A program made the translations under genes and the position numbers. Under the pieces are notes generated by a model. That model was not told the DNA's origin. It did no database searches and saw only the letters and a list, made by a program, of their open reading frames with translations. A stretch of DNA of 37,149 nucleotides from an uncultured Bacteroidota bacterium (GTDB lineage: Bacteria; Bacteroidota; Bacteroidia; Flavobacteriales; Flavobacteriaceae): contig CABWYN010000010.1 in assembly GCA_902509675.1 (NCBI GenBank), positions 1-37,149 of the forward strand, given 5' to 3'. This document shows positions 1 through 8,959 of this stretch, in pieces (position 1 is the first letter of the stretch; each line of letters opens with the position of its first letter).

Positions 1-1329
1 TACCATCAGTCGTGGCTGAAGCTGCAAAATTGATCGCAGTAGGATCAATACAAGTAACAGCATCACCGTTACCATCATAATAATTTCCAGTACTTACCAC
101 TGTACCGTCAGCGTCTACAATTCGCCATTCGTTTTCACCAGGATATGTTCCTGAGTAGTTGTAAGATGCTGAAACAACATCTCCAAAAGAAACATCAGCA
201 GTAGAAACGGTAAGCCAGTCTGTACCTGATCCATCCTGAGTATAGTTCCCAACACTTGTACCATTGACTAAGAAGTCAATTGTGTTGCCGTTCCATGTAT
301 CCCCGTAGGTGTCTCTAATTTGTAAAGAAAAACTACAGTCAGATGAAGGATTAATAGATTCTGAAGCAAATAATATCTGTTGTATGTCCATTTCACCTGC
401 AGAAGCAGTAGCGCCATCACCTGCATTTTCTACTAATTGAAACCACCAGCTAGCCTGAACTCCTGACCAATTTGTTAAAGCTGTCAAATCAATTTCTACA
501 GTTTGAGCTTCAGCAGAATTAATAGCCATTTCTGATGTTGAAAATTCATTTCCACCACTTGGTGATACAAATGTCAATTTATTTTTAGGTGAATTATTTA
601 CAAGTGTAACTTGTACATACTTATAAGTATCTGCATCAACACTGTATAAACCTGATTGCTCTAGTTTTGGATATGGACTTTGAGCTGCGATATCCAAATG
701 CAATTCACCAGCAACTGGCTGAGACATAGTTACCCCGTTTGCACTAGTAAACCCTTCTGAATCAGAAGTGTTGTCAAAGGTGTAATCTATTCTTGCAGTA
801 GCAGGAATTGCCTCAACAATTTCAATATTATCTACAAAAATTTCACCTGAAAAAACATTTTGAGAATTTGAAGCAGACTCTTTAAATCTAAAATTGATAG
901 TGCCTACTGTCCCAGACCAATTTGCATTGCCTGACATGTTAATGTAATGGGTTACAAAATCAGCGTCATTCGCACTAATTCCGTCAAAACTTGTAAAAGA
1001 ATTTGACCCGTTAACGGTGGTAATTACCTGAACCCTAGTATTTCCTGTGGTGTTCTTAATTGTTAATGCTATATAGTTTCCGACAGAGGTATCTATCATT
1101 GCATCTGTATTTTTCATATTAGGATTTGCAGAGCCACCATTCCCATCATCATTTGGAGATGAAATCGTATACGTTGCGTACGTATCACCCGCAACTATAT
1201 TGGAATAGTTAGATCCAACAAAATTTTCGTCAGTTCCGTTAAAGTCCCATGGGGGAGCAGTCTGAGAAAACATTGTGAAGTTAAAAGATAGCAATAAAGC
1301 TATAGCAATTGAGTAAAGTTTATTCATAG
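1..1329 (-). CDS. Secreted multidomain protein, partial (C-terminus lies beyond position 1); CBM-like modules, then a DxYGDxW-type module, then the start of a DPTAxNF..ATTDG-type repeat
   Basis: Manual minus-strand translation from ATG at 1329..1327 (MNKLYSIAIALLLSFNFTMFSQTAPPWDFNGTDENF...) is open to the window edge (...CSFSLQIRDTYGDTWNGNTIDFLVNG...NGDAVTCIDPTAINFAASATTDG). It is absent from the ORF track because it has no stop in the window. Clear signal peptide. Confidence 0.85.
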
Positions 1330-1361
1330 TAAATAGTTTTTTGGATTAATAATTTAATGAT

Positions 1362-1898
1362 TTATTTTGAAATAGTTAAGTCGTCTAAGTAAAATTCTGT
1401 TCCCTTAGTCATATACCAGAATTTTACACCCTGATTATTACTATTTGATTTTAGATCGAAGGTGTGAGAGTATTTAGTCCAATCTTCAGTCAGTATAAAA
1501 TCCTTTCCTTGATAACTACCTTGAACATCAGACTGAATGACTACTTTCATCTTTCCATTCCCCCCTTTATTCTTAGCGTGAAAGGTAATTGTGATTGCAT
1601 CTCCTTCTTTACCCTTAAACTTTTGATTAAATTGTGAGCTTAGATGATAACCCTTGTCACCTAGCTGATGAGTTTCCACTTTGAGGGCCCTTTGACTGCC
1701 AGGGTTTGTATCAAAATCCTCAACCGAAAATGTAGCATCAGCACCATTACGTGTTACGCTATTCCACCACCAAAACTTACCCTCAGGGCTTACACCTTCC
1801 AAATTAGAATTCTTTAATTCAAATGTCTTTTGAGAAAATGAATCCGTGTAAAAAAATACCGCCATTAGAACTAGAGTAAATTTGATTGATTGTTTCAT
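1362..1898 (-). CDS. Secreted stand-alone carbohydrate-binding-module-like protein (CBM4/9-like beta-sandwich)
   Basis: Signal peptide; KGYHLSSQFNQKFKGKEGDAITITFHAKNKG...QSDVQGSYQG...WTKYSHTFDLKS...VKFWYMTKGTEFYLDDLTIS matches the N-terminal module of the GH30-like protein at 8956..11118. No catalytic domain or T9SS tail. Confidence 0.75.
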   Translation of the reverse strand: MKQSIKFTLVLMAVFFYTDSFSQKTFELKNSNLEGVSPEGKFWWWNSVTRNGADATFSVEDFDTNPGSQRALKVETHQLGDKGYHLSSQFNQKFKGKEGDAITITFHAKNKGGNGKMKVVIQSDVQGSYQGKDFILTEDWTKYSHTFDLKSNSNNQGVKFWYMTKGTEFYLDDLTISK

Positions 1899-1922
1899 GT
1901 TTGATTGTTTTATGAATTATTA

Positions 1923-4430
1923 TTATTGTTTTACTAATCTTAAGATTTTTAATTGTCCTGTATTTATGTCTTCAAGTCTTAAAAAATATAAGCCTGGTTC
2001 AAGACTTGAAATATTGACAGAAATCGAATTGCTTTCAAAATTATTTATACTGTCTATTTTATACTTTTTACCTAATATATTATATAAAGAAATATTTGAA
2101 TTTGAATAAACATTATGAATATTAAGTATATCGTTAACAGGGTTTGGAGATAGAAATATATTTTTAATATCGTTTTCCGAAATGGAAAGAGGGTCAACTA
2201 CAGTAACCTCAACCTGACTGGTTGTAGAATTTCCTGAGCTGTCAGAAGCTGTAAAAATAACCAAGTATAATCCAGTTGTTGATGTATCTATATTGTGAGA
2301 AATTTCATAGCTAACATTACCATCACAATTATCTGTTACTGTTGGAGGTTCGATATCATCTACATCAAAAGTCGAATTTATCTCATATTCATAATTGCAC
2401 CCTGACCCTCCACAATCTGATAATTCCATTACAGGTGGGGTCGTATCATTTGCACATTCATTAATGGTAAACTCATATGCTCCAATATCAACAACATCTC
2501 CAAAGTTTTCAAAATCAACTGCTGGTGAGCCTTGAATAACAAGAGAAAAATCATCAATATAATAGTCAGCCCCAACACCTGCTTGAACAGGTGGTCCTTT
2601 TACATACAAAAATAAATTATCAGAAATGTCATGTGTAAAATCTGCAGTTAACAAAGTCCATTCTTGGTCTGAAGCTTCGACTGGCTCGGATAAACTATAA
2701 TACTCATTTTCGTCAGTATCCTTAATTGTCAACTGAGTAGTTCCTGTTTCGCCTTCAGCTAACTTTACCCAAACATAAAATGTATATGTTTCGCCCTGAT
2801 CCAATAAATTATTTAATACAATTCTAGGGCTATGCCAATTTGCTGTTCGATCTGTTGTAAAAAGACATCTATCACCCGATAATGATTCATCAGATGTGGT
2901 TTCGATTGTAGACCCAAATGCAGTCCATCCGCCAGTTGCATTTTCAAAACTTGTTGATGAAATAGCGCTACCCTGAACAGGTCTGGGGTTTCCGTTAATA
3001 TCATGAGTTGGGCTGTAACTTGGATTGCCTGAATTTATCGCTGGTGAACTTTCTGTGATTGAAAAGTCTGTTCCCTCAATAGTCAATTCACCGTAAACAG
3101 TTTCTGGTGCTGACACAAAAAGAGGGTCGCTATTTATTAGATTATTGCTTTCGGTTGCTGGCCATGCATAAGTTCCATTAACAATTATATTGTCAACAGC
3201 TACTCTTGAGCCGTATACATTATTTAATTGCAAGGCTGAAAACTCATTGTCTCTAGTTACAATAATATTATTTACAACAGTGGTGTTCAAAACATGGTTA
3301 GCTTTAATACCTCCAACTTTTTGACCTCTGTGTGCTGGGTTTCCTTCAGCAACAGAAATATCTTGTATGATTTCATGAACCCCATTATAGTAAAGTGTAT
3401 TGTTTTGATAAATTGCGGAAGCGGAGTGAGAATGGTCGAAATTAATCCCATTCTTTCCATTATTCAAACATAAATTATTTTCAAATAAGAAAGTCCCGTT
3501 ATATCCAGGGTCACTACGAGTCACATATATTCCCTGACCGTCCCAAATAGATTGGAAGTTTGCAGTTCCATAATCCGGATTATTATTTCCTGAATTATCA
3601 GGTAATTGTGTTACATAAAAACGAATTCTATTCCAATTATTATAAACAATGTTGCCTCTAATAATCATTTTAATATCAGAAGTATTGTCTCCATTTTGAG
3701 CAATAGACTCAGCTAAAACAATAGCGCTTGAAGCAGAAGAAGTCCACCAGTTTGAATTATAAACTATATTATTTTCTATTAATATATGATCACTATCATT
3801 AAACCGAATGGCTGAACCACAGGTGTCATGAACAATATTATTTCTGATGATAATGTGATGATGAGCGCCATAGCCTCCCCAAATCCCTTTTCCTCCAAAA
3901 TAAGAGTGGTTATAATTTGTAGAATCATCTTCATCTTCAGCCATCTCAATTTTATAATTTCTGTCTGCTTCTGCCATATCATAATCAATATTTTGAGCTG
4001 GACCTTCAACTTCAAAGCCCTCAATAATTATATAATTCATATTATTAGAAATAACGATACCGCCTCTTCCGTCAAATTGTATTTTAGGTGTATCACCAGG
4101 ATAATTTCTTAATGTAATATATGCATCTTCAGTTCCCGATTTATTTATGGTAACTACATGCTGATTATTCATGTTCGTGCTGGTTGAAGGATCAACATTG
4201 CCGTAATTGTTATTTTGATAAACTCCATCCATAACATACACTGTTCCTCCAGCATTTACCATGGAGACTCCTTTGTTTATTGTTTTAAAAGGAGAATCAA
4301 TTGTTCCTAAATTATTATCTGAACCGTTTGAATCTGAAATATAGTAATCTTGTGCGCACAGTATTTGTAAGCCAAAAGATAACATTATAGCTAAAAAATT
4401 TCTTTTCAATGTTAATTTCCTAATAGACAT
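1923..4430 (-). CDS. Secreted right-handed parallel beta-helix protein (possible polysaccharide lyase) with inserted CBM-like module, HYR-like domain and T9SS C-terminal sorting domain
   Basis: DYYISDSNGSDNNLGTIDSPFKTINKGV...GGTVYVMDGVYQNN (DUF1565/PL-type N-terminus); HHHIIIRNNIVHDTCGSAIRF..ILIENNIVYN beta-helix rungs; SPAINSG..DINGNPRP and DIGAYEF tail motifs; C-terminal FLSPNPVNDILNIHN...LEPGLYFLRL T9SS tail. Confidence 0.8.
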   Translation of the reverse strand: MSIRKLTLKRNFLAIMLSFGLQILCAQDYYISDSNGSDNNLGTIDSPFKTINKGVSMVNAGGTVYVMDGVYQNNNYGNVDPSTSTNMNNQHVVTINKSGTEDAYITLRNYPGDTPKIQFDGRGGIVISNNMNYIIIEGFEVEGPAQNIDYDMAEADRNYKIEMAEDEDDSTNYNHSYFGGKGIWGGYGAHHHIIIRNNIVHDTCGSAIRFNDSDHILIENNIVYNSNWWTSSASSAIVLAESIAQNGDNTSDIKMIIRGNIVYNNWNRIRFYVTQLPDNSGNNNPDYGTANFQSIWDGQGIYVTRSDPGYNGTFLFENNLCLNNGKNGINFDHSHSASAIYQNNTLYYNGVHEIIQDISVAEGNPAHRGQKVGGIKANHVLNTTVVNNIIVTRDNEFSALQLNNVYGSRVAVDNIIVNGTYAWPATESNNLINSDPLFVSAPETVYGELTIEGTDFSITESSPAINSGNPSYSPTHDINGNPRPVQGSAISSTSFENATGGWTAFGSTIETTSDESLSGDRCLFTTDRTANWHSPRIVLNNLLDQGETYTFYVWVKLAEGETGTTQLTIKDTDENEYYSLSEPVEASDQEWTLLTADFTHDISDNLFLYVKGPPVQAGVGADYYIDDFSLVIQGSPAVDFENFGDVVDIGAYEFTINECANDTTPPVMELSDCGGSGCNYEYEINSTFDVDDIEPPTVTDNCDGNVSYEISHNIDTSTTGLYLVIFTASDSSGNSTTSQVEVTVVDPLSISENDIKNIFLSPNPVNDILNIHNVYSNSNISLYNILGKKYKIDSINNFESNSISVNISSLEPGLYFLRLEDINTGQLKILRLVKQ

Positions 4431-4442
4431 ATTGATATAAAT

Positions 4443-5876
4443 TTAGTCATTTTGAAATGGATCCTCATTAACAAAATCTCTCATTCTCTTTAGTTTAATT
4501 CTGTACTTAATTACCAGTTCTAAATTCTCTGGCAACTTAGAAATATCTTTGTTTTGTTTTTTATCATTCTTCATGTCATATAACATATTACCTAAATAAT
4601 TTTTCCCTTGAAAAAACTCAGTATATGAATAGCTTTCATCTATCACAGCCTCCCCTTGTTTGTATCTAGTATAGATTTCATTTTTTATTATTGTATTTGG
4701 ATTTTCAAGGACAGGTGTCAAGCTTTTACCCTGAATATAAGTTGGAGGGTCAATTCCTGCCAGCTCACACAAAGTTGGATATATGTCTACCAATTCTGTA
4801 AACGAATCTGAATTATCTGTGGTGCTATATTTTGAGGAAGATATAATAAGCGGAATTTGAACTGCCTCATAAAATGTACTGTGCTTACACCAAAATCCGT
4901 GTTCTCCTAAAAAATATCCGTGGTCACTCCATAAAACAATAGTTGTGTTTTCTCTCAATCCTGAATCTTCTAAGCCTTTGATTAAATTACCAATCATTGC
5001 ATCCATATAACTTACACTAGCGTAATAACCATGAATTAAATCTCTAGAGAGATTATTGTCTAGCAAACCATTTTCTGGAATTCCTAAATAATTTTTTCTT
5101 AATTCTGCTGAATTATGCTGAGCTTCGATTGCAATTTCTGGAGAATTTATAGGCTGGTATGTATTGTCAGCAAGTTTAATCTCATTATGATCATACATGT
5201 CCCAATATTTTTTTGGTTGAATAAAAGGAAGGTGTGGAGAGACATATCCTATTGCCATAAAAAATGGTTTTCCATTTTGACTAAACTCTTTAAATTTATC
5301 AATAGCCTTTAATGTAATTTTTCCGTCATTATAGACATAGTCGTCTACATCTGGGTACTCAATGATTGGGTTTTTTTTACCATATTCACCAGTCTCAGCG
5401 TTATCTCTAAGTTTTATAGATTCGGGATCTTGAAAATCTGCCTGTTGAGCTCCATTGTCTTTTTCTGTCCAGTGCTCTTGAAAATCATCTTTATGGTGAT
5501 AAATTTTTCCGTATGAAATGGTTTCATAACCGTTCTCTTTAAATATTTGGTTTAATGGAATAGCATTCGGAGCATCTACTGAGGCTCTTGTAGAAAAATC
5601 ATTAAACCTTTTTTCACTCGGTCTTATACCGGTCATAATACTTGCTCTACTTGCTCCACATACAGCTATATTTGTAAAAGCATTATTGAATTGAACCCCC
5701 TCTGATGCAAGCTTATCCATATTGGGGGTAATCATTGTTTCATTTTCATAATTGTATGAATTCATGGTTGGTCTTAAGTCATCAATTGAAATAAACAATA
5801 TGTTATGTTTTTTCTCAACTTGATCATTACATGACACAATAAATATTCCTAAAAAGATTAATAAAAATTTTTTCAT
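4443..5876 (-). CDS. Sulfatase, S1 family, iduronate-2-sulfatase-like (S1_7-like); predicted lipoprotein
   Basis: Formylglycine motif VCGASRASIMTG; metal site ISIDDLRPTMNSY; WSDHGYFLGEHGFWCKHSTFYEA; lipobox FLGIFIVSC. Confidence 0.88.
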   Translation of the reverse strand: MKKFLLIFLGIFIVSCNDQVEKKHNILFISIDDLRPTMNSYNYENETMITPNMDKLASEGVQFNNAFTNIAVCGASRASIMTGIRPSEKRFNDFSTRASVDAPNAIPLNQIFKENGYETISYGKIYHHKDDFQEHWTEKDNGAQQADFQDPESIKLRDNAETGEYGKKNPIIEYPDVDDYVYNDGKITLKAIDKFKEFSQNGKPFFMAIGYVSPHLPFIQPKKYWDMYDHNEIKLADNTYQPINSPEIAIEAQHNSAELRKNYLGIPENGLLDNNLSRDLIHGYYASVSYMDAMIGNLIKGLEDSGLRENTTIVLWSDHGYFLGEHGFWCKHSTFYEAVQIPLIISSSKYSTTDNSDSFTELVDIYPTLCELAGIDPPTYIQGKSLTPVLENPNTIIKNEIYTRYKQGEAVIDESYSYTEFFQGKNYLGNMLYDMKNDKKQNKDISKLPENLELVIKYRIKLKRMRDFVNEDPFQND

Positions 5877-5883
5877 TTTTAAT

Positions 5884-7539
5884 TTAATTTGAGGTTATTT
5901 CTGATGCTTTGTAGCCGATTCGAATTGCTCTCGCTGCAATTTTTTGATCTTTATTAAGCTCTATTGGCTTATGGTATAGATCCCAGTTTTCTGTACCAAT
6001 TTTATCGTCAATTTGAAATCCAATTGAGGCTCCATCTGTTGCGGAATTCAGCTCAAACTTTCCCTGGTTGTTAATGCTGAATATAACATTTTCTGTCACT
6101 GGCTGAATCATATTTGGCCAAAAAGATTTTACAATTTCGTTTTCAGGAATAAAGCCCTTGTCATCAATTTCTTTTTGCCATCTCTTTAGCTCAGATCTAA
6201 GTTGATCTATTTTTGATGAGTAAGAGGGATTATCTATTAAATTATCCACTTCATAAGGATCAAATTTAAGATCATAAAACTCCTCAACCGGTTTTGTTTT
6301 CATAAAAATATAAGCAGCATCACCTTGTAGTTTTCCTTTTGAATCCATCTCAATTAATTTTGAATTCATTGGTATTCTTTCTCTATATTTATTGCGATAG
6401 ATCAAAGGTAATTCTGGCATAAAATTTTTAATATAAACATACCTTCCATCCAATACTGATCTCTGCATGTCTGTACTCTCATCAAACCTGTCAGCAGTTC
6501 CAAAAGCATATTTCCTTGGCTCTTGTTCATATCGCCCGGCGATTGCTTTACCATCATAATGATTGGGCGGCTTAATATTTAATAAGGACAAAACCGTTGG
6601 TCCTAAATCCATAAGTGATACGATTCTATCATCAACTTTTCCTGCATTTTTTTTATCAGGATATCTAATAATAAGTGGCACATTAAGCCCACTATTTCCT
6701 ACTGCTCTTTTTTGCCTCAATAAATTACCCCCATGATCACTCCAAAACATAATGATTGTGTTTTCAAGGACTCCGTCTGACTCTAATTGATCCATTAATT
6801 CTCCAACTTTTCTATCCATAGCTTCAATGTTGGAATATTTTCTTGCGATATCCTTTCTGACCTCAGGAATGTCTGCAAAATAAGAAGGGATTATTACATC
6901 CTGTGGACTTACCGTTAATGGTTTATTACTTCTTTCCCATATCCTAGATTCATGAGTTAATAAAGTATTCCAAACATAAAAAAAGGGCATTCCATTTGGA
7001 GCATCTCTAAATGAAACCGTAGAAGATACTTCATCCCATGCGGTAAAGGGTGCGTTAAATTGGTAATCGCATTTAAAATTATTTGCACAATAATATCCTT
7101 CTTTCCTTAATATTTCAGTGAATGGCTTAACATGTGGCGGTGGGACAACCTCATATTCTGGTATGTTAAATCCAGCTTTGTCAATAACTCCAATATTCTT
7201 TTTGTGAGAAACTTCTTCTGGAGTTTTATAATTATGGTAATCTCCGGTTCTCATATTATTTGCCCCAAGTCTTGCAGAATACATCCCCGTAATAATTGAG
7301 AATCTGCTTGGTGCACAAACCCCAACAGTTGAGTATGCATTGGTATATCTAACTCCTTCAGATGCGAGTTTGTCTAAATTAGGTGTCTTAATAATTTGAT
7401 TTCCATAAGATCCTAATATGGGCCCCATATCTTCGCAACTAATCCAAACAACATTTAGTGGTTTTTTAATTTTCTCTGAATGATTAGAGCAGGAAATCAT
7501 AATTAAAAAAATGCAGAAATATATATATGTCTTAAGCAT
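5884..7539 (-). CDS. Sulfatase, S1 family, heparan-N-sulfatase-like, with C-terminal chitobiase-C-like beta domain; predicted lipoprotein
   Basis: GVCAPSRFSIITGM motif; WISCEDMGPILGSYG metal site; FWSDHGGNLLRQKRAVGNSGLNVPLIIRYPD. Start moved from the track's 7560 to the internal ATG at 7539 (MLKTYIYFCIFLIMISC lipobox), which removes the overlap with the upstream gene ending at 7541. Confidence 0.85.
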   Translation of the reverse strand: MLKTYIYFCIFLIMISCSNHSEKIKKPLNVVWISCEDMGPILGSYGNQIIKTPNLDKLASEGVRYTNAYSTVGVCAPSRFSIITGMYSARLGANNMRTGDYHNYKTPEEVSHKKNIGVIDKAGFNIPEYEVVPPPHVKPFTEILRKEGYYCANNFKCDYQFNAPFTAWDEVSSTVSFRDAPNGMPFFYVWNTLLTHESRIWERSNKPLTVSPQDVIIPSYFADIPEVRKDIARKYSNIEAMDRKVGELMDQLESDGVLENTIIMFWSDHGGNLLRQKRAVGNSGLNVPLIIRYPDKKNAGKVDDRIVSLMDLGPTVLSLLNIKPPNHYDGKAIAGRYEQEPRKYAFGTADRFDESTDMQRSVLDGRYVYIKNFMPELPLIYRNKYRERIPMNSKLIEMDSKGKLQGDAAYIFMKTKPVEEFYDLKFDPYEVDNLIDNPSYSSKIDQLRSELKRWQKEIDDKGFIPENEIVKSFWPNMIQPVTENVIFSINNQGKFELNSATDGASIGFQIDDKIGTENWDLYHKPIELNKDQKIAARAIRIGYKASEITSN

Positions 7540-7540
7540 T

Positions 7541-8959
7541 TTAATAATGTAATTTAACATAATCTTCTTCCTTTAATTTACCCGTTAATTCTTCTGAAAC
7601 TTTATTCCATTTTGAATTTTTATCTAGCGGATGTAGAGTTGGTTTTATAACTGATATTGGATTATCCAAGACAAAATCGTTTTGATTTTTCATCCATTTT
7701 TCTAAAACATCGGATAATCTATTTCTGTGCTGTGTGTAATCACTGTTGTTTATTAAATTGTTTTTTTGGTAAGGATCTTTTTTTAAATCATACAGTTCTT
7801 CATATGGGATATTCGGAAAAGATTCAGCAGCAATTTTAGCAAATTCATTTACCACTGGATTTTCCCCAAGATTTGAGTCAACTACTTCAATTGAATTAAA
7901 ATTTCTGATTAATTTAAATCTCTTTCCCCTTACCATTCGAGAAGGAAATATTTTACATTCCCTAATATTTTGTTTTGTTGCAACGCCAAAAACATATTCA
8001 TTGATTTGTTCATTACTACCCAATAAAGTTTTTAAAAAACTTTTTCCGTCAATACTATTGGGAATATCCGTTTTAGCAGCCTCTAGTAAAGTAGGCAGAA
8101 CATCAACAAGAGTAAGTAAAGTATTTGATTTCATATTAGATTTAATTTTACCCGGCCATCTCACCACAAAAGGAACTTGAAGGCCTTGTTCAGACAGACC
8201 CCATTTTCCACTAAGACCATGATCAGACGCATAAAAAAACATCGAATTATCTTTATGTCCATGCCTGTCAACCATTTGTAAGACTTCCCCTAACTGATCA
8301 TTGTCATCTTGAATGTTTTGATAATACCCTGGCTTATGATTACCAACATAACCAGGGTCATATGGCAATTTATATATGTCCTGTTTGCTATAATTAGTTG
8401 TTTTTGGATAGGGGCCATGTGGAAAATCTGAAGCAATAATTAAACAAAATGGTTTATTCACGTTTTTTAAATAATCGTCAATTTTTTCTAAGGGTAAATA
8501 TCTGTTGTTTACCTTTGGAAAATAGTGGGTCCAATTAAAAACCTTGTTGGGCTTTACGTGACTTTTTCCTGCCAATACAACTTCATAGCCAGATTTTTTA
8601 AGTAAAGATGTGATACTTTTAATATCTGGCTTTACTCCAATATGATTTGCTAAACATCCATTTTTTACAGGATACATTCCAGTAAAAATTTGAGATCTAC
8701 TAGGAGCGCAAATGGCCTGGCCGGTATAAAAATTGTCAAACTTAAGACCTTGACTAACAAGTAAATCAACATTTGAGGTTTCCACATTTGGATTTCCGTA
8801 AGACCCATAATCTAATTTATCTTGATCATCTGCTAAATAAAATATTATGTTTGGTTTTTCAGAAATATCATTGTTTAAATCGTCTTCATTAGCCAATAGA
8901 CTAGTTAGTAAAACCCCAGATAAAAAGGCAATAAAATAAATAGATATTTTTGGTCTCAT
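7541..8959 (-). CDS. Sulfatase, S1 family, with signal peptide
   Basis: AICAPSRSQIFTGMYP formylglycine motif; NIIFYLADDQDKLDYGSYGNP metal site; ASDHGLSGKWGLSEQGLQVPFVVRWPG. Confidence 0.87.
   Translation of the reverse strand: MRPKISIYFIAFLSGVLLTSLLANEDDLNNDISEKPNIIFYLADDQDKLDYGSYGNPNVETSNVDLLVSQGLKFDNFYTGQAICAPSRSQIFTGMYPVKNGCLANHIGVKPDIKSITSLLKKSGYEVVLAGKSHVKPNKVFNWTHYFPKVNNRYLPLEKIDDYLKNVNKPFCLIIASDFPHGPYPKTTNYSKQDIYKLPYDPGYVGNHKPGYYQNIQDDNDQLGEVLQMVDRHGHKDNSMFFYASDHGLSGKWGLSEQGLQVPFVVRWPGKIKSNMKSNTLLTLVDVLPTLLEAAKTDIPNSIDGKSFLKTLLGSNEQINEYVFGVATKQNIRECKIFPSRMVRGKRFKLIRNFNSIEVVDSNLGENPVVNEFAKIAAESFPNIPYEELYDLKKDPYQKNNLINNSDYTQHRNRLSDVLEKWMKNQNDFVLDNPISVIKPTLHPLDKNSKWNKVSEELTGKLKEEDYVKLHY

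Noticed and set aside
3779-4024. Same-strand out-of-frame ORFs inside large genes (also 2813-3004, 30383-30571, 31844-32071, 32891-33082, 36674-36874)
   Set aside because: Overlap confidently annotated coding frames; no start context or domain support.
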